Shown here in pieces: positions 61,001 to 64,000 of a stretch of DNA of 64,000 nucleotides. The notes beneath the pieces were generated by a model. The model ran no database searches, had not been told where the DNA came from, and was given only the letters and a program-made list of their open reading frames with translations. The position numbers and the translations under genes were made by a program. Position 1 is the first letter of the stretch. Every line of letters begins with the position of its first letter. The stretch is taken from the NCBI GenBank assembly GCA_904063045.1, contig CAJFCJ010000017.1, positions 957,479 to 1,021,478 on the forward strand, in the 5' to 3' direction. Origin of the DNA: Dimorphilus gyrociliatus (taxonomy: Eukaryota; Annelida; Polychaeta; Dinophilidae).

Positions 61001-64000
61001 AGGAGGAAACCTTATAGGGAAATTATTGACACGCGAGCAATTTCAACCACGAAATAGTTCCGCTTTTTCTTTCTTCCTTTCTTTCTCTATTATTGCTTTC
61101 TTTCTCTCTGATCACTTTAATATTCTTAAGAATACCTGGAGAAAAAATTAAATGACGTCATAAAAAAGAATTGAAAAAGAATAATATAGGTTAATTCCCT
61201 AAAATTGCTTAAGTATTATATAGAAGTCGATATTTAGTGGGAAATAGTTACTTTAATCTATAATATAACACAGATTGATTATTATTTATTGGATAAAAAT
61301 GATAATATTTAACAAAGAAAAATGAATAAAACTGTGAGAAAGTATCTATTTTCTCATTATTATTTTAAGCATTCCTAGAAAAAGAAAGTTGAAGAATAAA
61401 GATACTTAGCTTTTAATGAAAGTAGGTGGCGTTACTGAAAACAATTTAAAGGTTTTATACCATGAATAAAATACAACCGAAAGATGGCGTAGCGTTTATG
61501 ATAAAGCGGTAAAAGACACTATCGAAAAAAGGGATGAAATAAAAAACTACTGTAATCTTCTAATCTGACGATCTGTCACCCTCGTTCGATATTATCTAGC
61601 CGAATAGTGGAAAATGTCGGCAATTTTTGCCTTATTTAATTACGTATGCATTGGAAATTGTTATAAAGAAAACCGAATTAAGATATTATTTTCTTTGTGA
61701 CGGCGGCCAGAACCGATTACTCATTCAATGTTTGCGAGATGAAAATATCCAGCTCTTAATCTTTTTTATCTCTCTTCCGGAGAGAGGAATATCAAGATAT
61801 CAAGTGAGTTTTTTCTTTCTTTCAACTCATCCTATAGATAATTTATTTTTTCTTTCACACTTTTATACTGAAATCGAAATTAAAAAAGACAAAGGAGAGA
61901 AAAATATGGAAAATCGTTTAAATACTACTAAAATTCAACATAAGAATAAACGTTTTACGACTGATTTATATTTGTCATATTAATTTTTAAGGAAATAAAA
62001 ATACCACATTTTTCGAGAGTATGCAGGTGTTTTTCTCATAAAACTCTTTTAATTAAAACTTTTATTTAAAGTAAAAAGGGAAAAGTAGAATATAAAAAAA
62101 AAGAAAAGTAAAAAGTTTACTGGCAAATCGTTCAAGTTTTGTAAAAACAAAACTGATCTTTCCTATATATGTAGCGGAAAAATACAATTTTAGTATGACC
62201 AAAGCAGATTTTCCACCTTATTCCAGATGTTGAATCGCGTGCCGGGTGATGAATGCATGAACTATCACGCTTTTAGGAGAAAACAACTGCTCTCTACTCA
62301 AATTATTAATTAGAACGAGAAGATAAGAAAAAATTACTGCCTGTCATTAATGCTTGTGCATATGGTTTGCATTTCACGCTTTAGAGAACTTTGTAATTTC
62401 TCCCCCATTGCCCATCTTTGTTTAACTAGTCTTATTTTTTTTTCTATCATTGTCTCTCATCCTCCCCCCTCCCGACTCCCAGTCCCACCCCTCTGTCTGC
62501 TTGTCTAGCTGTCGGTCCGACAATGTCTAACTCTCTTTCGTTCGCGTTTTTTTTTCCTTTTTTTTTAACTCATTTTCATTTTCTATCCCATTATTCCTTC
62601 ATCTTGTCAACCTATTGTACGCTTAAACGATTAAATCGGGTAAAATATGTACAAATCTATTCAATTATTCCGCTTATCAACACGCATCTGTAATTCTCTT
62701 TTAAAAGGTTTCTTATAATATAGAAATAGTTTTATAAAATCACAAGAATTTTAAAAGAGATGCCTTTTTTTTAAAAAAACAAACTTAGGATAAATACTAA
62801 TAATCATATTATTACAAATTGGATAAAAGGGCTGTTGAAGATAGAGAAATCTCTGTGTACATTAATTGTTTGGATAAAATATGGCCAAAAAAAGGGAATT
62901 GTTAGAATAAACATTTAAAAGAAGAGAACAAGTTATCTTTTGTTTCTCAGTCTTTTTACTTTTAGAGTTTACTTTAAAGAATCCATAAATCGCTTGTTTA
63001 AAGTAAAAACGAAAAAAGAAAATAATGGAAAAAGGGAGTGAATGAATAAAGAGTAAACTATATCAGCTTAAAACTAAAAGGGTCATAAAATATATTCGGA
63101 TCATAATTCTTTGTATTGTGTCAACTTTAAACTAGTGTCATTGTTTTTTTTCCATTCTCACCCTTCGCCCTGTTTTTCCCTTTTTAACGCAAGTTATGGC
63201 GGTTTCACGCTGATCAACAATTAACCAAATATTCTAAATACTTCGAGTACATAGCTAAGCTTCTTTATGGGGCCCGACTTTTTCAGATCATGACCTAAGT
63301 AAATAAACAAAGTCAGCTTTGGTTTGGAACAATAAAAAACAAACAAAAGAGTGAACAAATAAACAAGGTGGCGTTTGTCATTTACGTTTGATTGTACATT
63401 TCATTTTAAATATAGTAATAATAATGATATATATTGTATATATTTATCGGATGCTGGGGTAAGGGGAGTAGAGGTTAGAAACAGAATTTTTTGTTAATAA
63501 TAGCATGTCAACATCACATCACGTGAGAGGAGACGCCTGAAAATGAGACTAACATTGGGAATAATATACTGAGAGAAGAAGGATGGCTTATAAATAGTTT
63601 GACCGAAACTGTATAGGTGCCAACTCCCATGATGCACATATGCCACTACACCTGTTCTTAATGTCGGAGAGGGGCGTCACGTGGCGGAAAAGGGAGCGAT
63701 TTATTCATCTATATATTGTTTAATATAGAATGAAGGCAGGCGACTTTGGAATGAAAATTAAGCTAGCTGTGCGGACGGAATGTAAATTGTTCGCATGCGA
63801 GTGTCCTTTTTCGCGATTCGACGACGATTCAAAGTGACAAGGCCCAAGCTGCCGACTAGAATCGTAATAATATTGAATAATAACCCCGTTCGAAATGAGA
63901 ATAAAGCGAAAGGGCAAAATTATGATTGCATTCATATTATATTATACTATAAATACGCCGGCATATGAAGGGGTTAGGCGTTCAAGGAACAATAAATTTT
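58058..64000. other. Long non-coding region at the right edge
   Basis: About 6 kb with no supported exon on either strand; I looked in particular for a third (Cdx-like) homeobox and found none. It holds pyrimidine-rich low-complexity tracts (CTCTCTC at about 59745-59762, C-rich near 62461-62495), and several recurrent motifs: CAGATGGCGC (60668-60677), CGCCATCTA (60752-60760), TAGGTGGCGTTA (about 61423-61434), AAGATGGCGT (61481-61490) and AAGGTGGCGTT (about 63365-63375). A large regulatory domain of Gsx or of a gene beyond the window is the simplest reading. Confidence 0.4.
63588..63720 (+). promoter_or_regulatory. Candidate promoter near the right edge (TATA, CACGTG)
   Basis: TTATAAATAG (63588-63597) is preceded by ATCACGTGAG (about 63519-63528) and followed by GTCACGTGGCGG (about 63676-63687). 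It may drive a gene beyond the right edge on the forward strand, but no coding exon confirms it. Confidence 0.3.

Noticed and set aside
61627..61983. 118-codon open frame in the right-hand spacer
   Set aside because: Phe/Leu-rich with low complexity and no recognisable family; consistent with chance in AT-rich DNA.
58058..64000. Cdx or other homeobox at the right edge
   Set aside because: No coding for the homeodomain third helix (WFQNRR-type) was found on either strand.

Overview
This is nuclear DNA from an animal: AT-rich, with GT–AG introns mostly 50–100 bp long, short spacers and tens of multi-exon genes. Several features point to a small-genome lophotrochozoan, probably an annelid. These are a linked Gsx–Xlox ParaHox pair, a delphilin-type formin, DCAF4, Rubicon and a selenocysteine-coding PRXL2/SelU gene. 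A compact annelid such as Dimorphilus would fit, but that assignment is inference. No plasmid, phage, CRISPR array or clear transposon was seen.

Left half (1–32 kb) is gene-dense. In order it carries: the 3' part of a delphilin-like formin (+); WAPL (-); SERF (-); FAM174 (+); a PRXL2B/SelU selenoprotein (+) with a SECIS element; DCAF4 (-); OVCA2 (+); a MARF1-type RRM/LOTUS protein (-); a secreted two-domain C-type lectin (+); PIKfyve (-); RPL26 (-); and ACADSB (+). Many pairs are head-to-head with short shared promoters (SERF/FAM174, DCAF4/OVCA2, RPL26/ACADSB) or tail-to-tail (formin/WAPL, OVCA2/MARF1, lectin/PIKfyve). Coding exons were rebuilt from splice sites, reading phase and family similarity. 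Apart from PIKfyve, whose distal exons were only partly resolved, every joined frame stays open.

Right half (32–64 kb) is gene-poor. It holds a Rubicon/Pacer-family gene (+) with two candidate TATA promoters, an SLC25 carrier (+), an intronless orphan GPCR (-), a diverged CNBD2-like gene (-), Xlox (-), Gsx (-) and a FAM124-family gene (-). Kilobases of non-coding DNA flank Xlox and Gsx, as expected for developmental regulators; no Cdx homeobox was found. A short motif of the form AGATGGCGC/AGGTGGCGC, resembling a CTCF (or YY1) core, recurs in promoters and spacers.

Most notable: (1) the in-frame TGA at the redox-active position of the PRXL2B homolog with a SECIS-like hairpin downstream; (2) the ParaHox pair, whose Xlox has an intron inside the homeobox and lacks the family's diagnostic histidine; (3) the recurrent CTCF-like motif; (4) two candidate Rubicon promoters that share a CACGTG plus TATA layout; (5) an in-frame 15-nt candidate microexon in the formin. 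The genes have no evident common pathway apart from the two ParaHox transcription factors.
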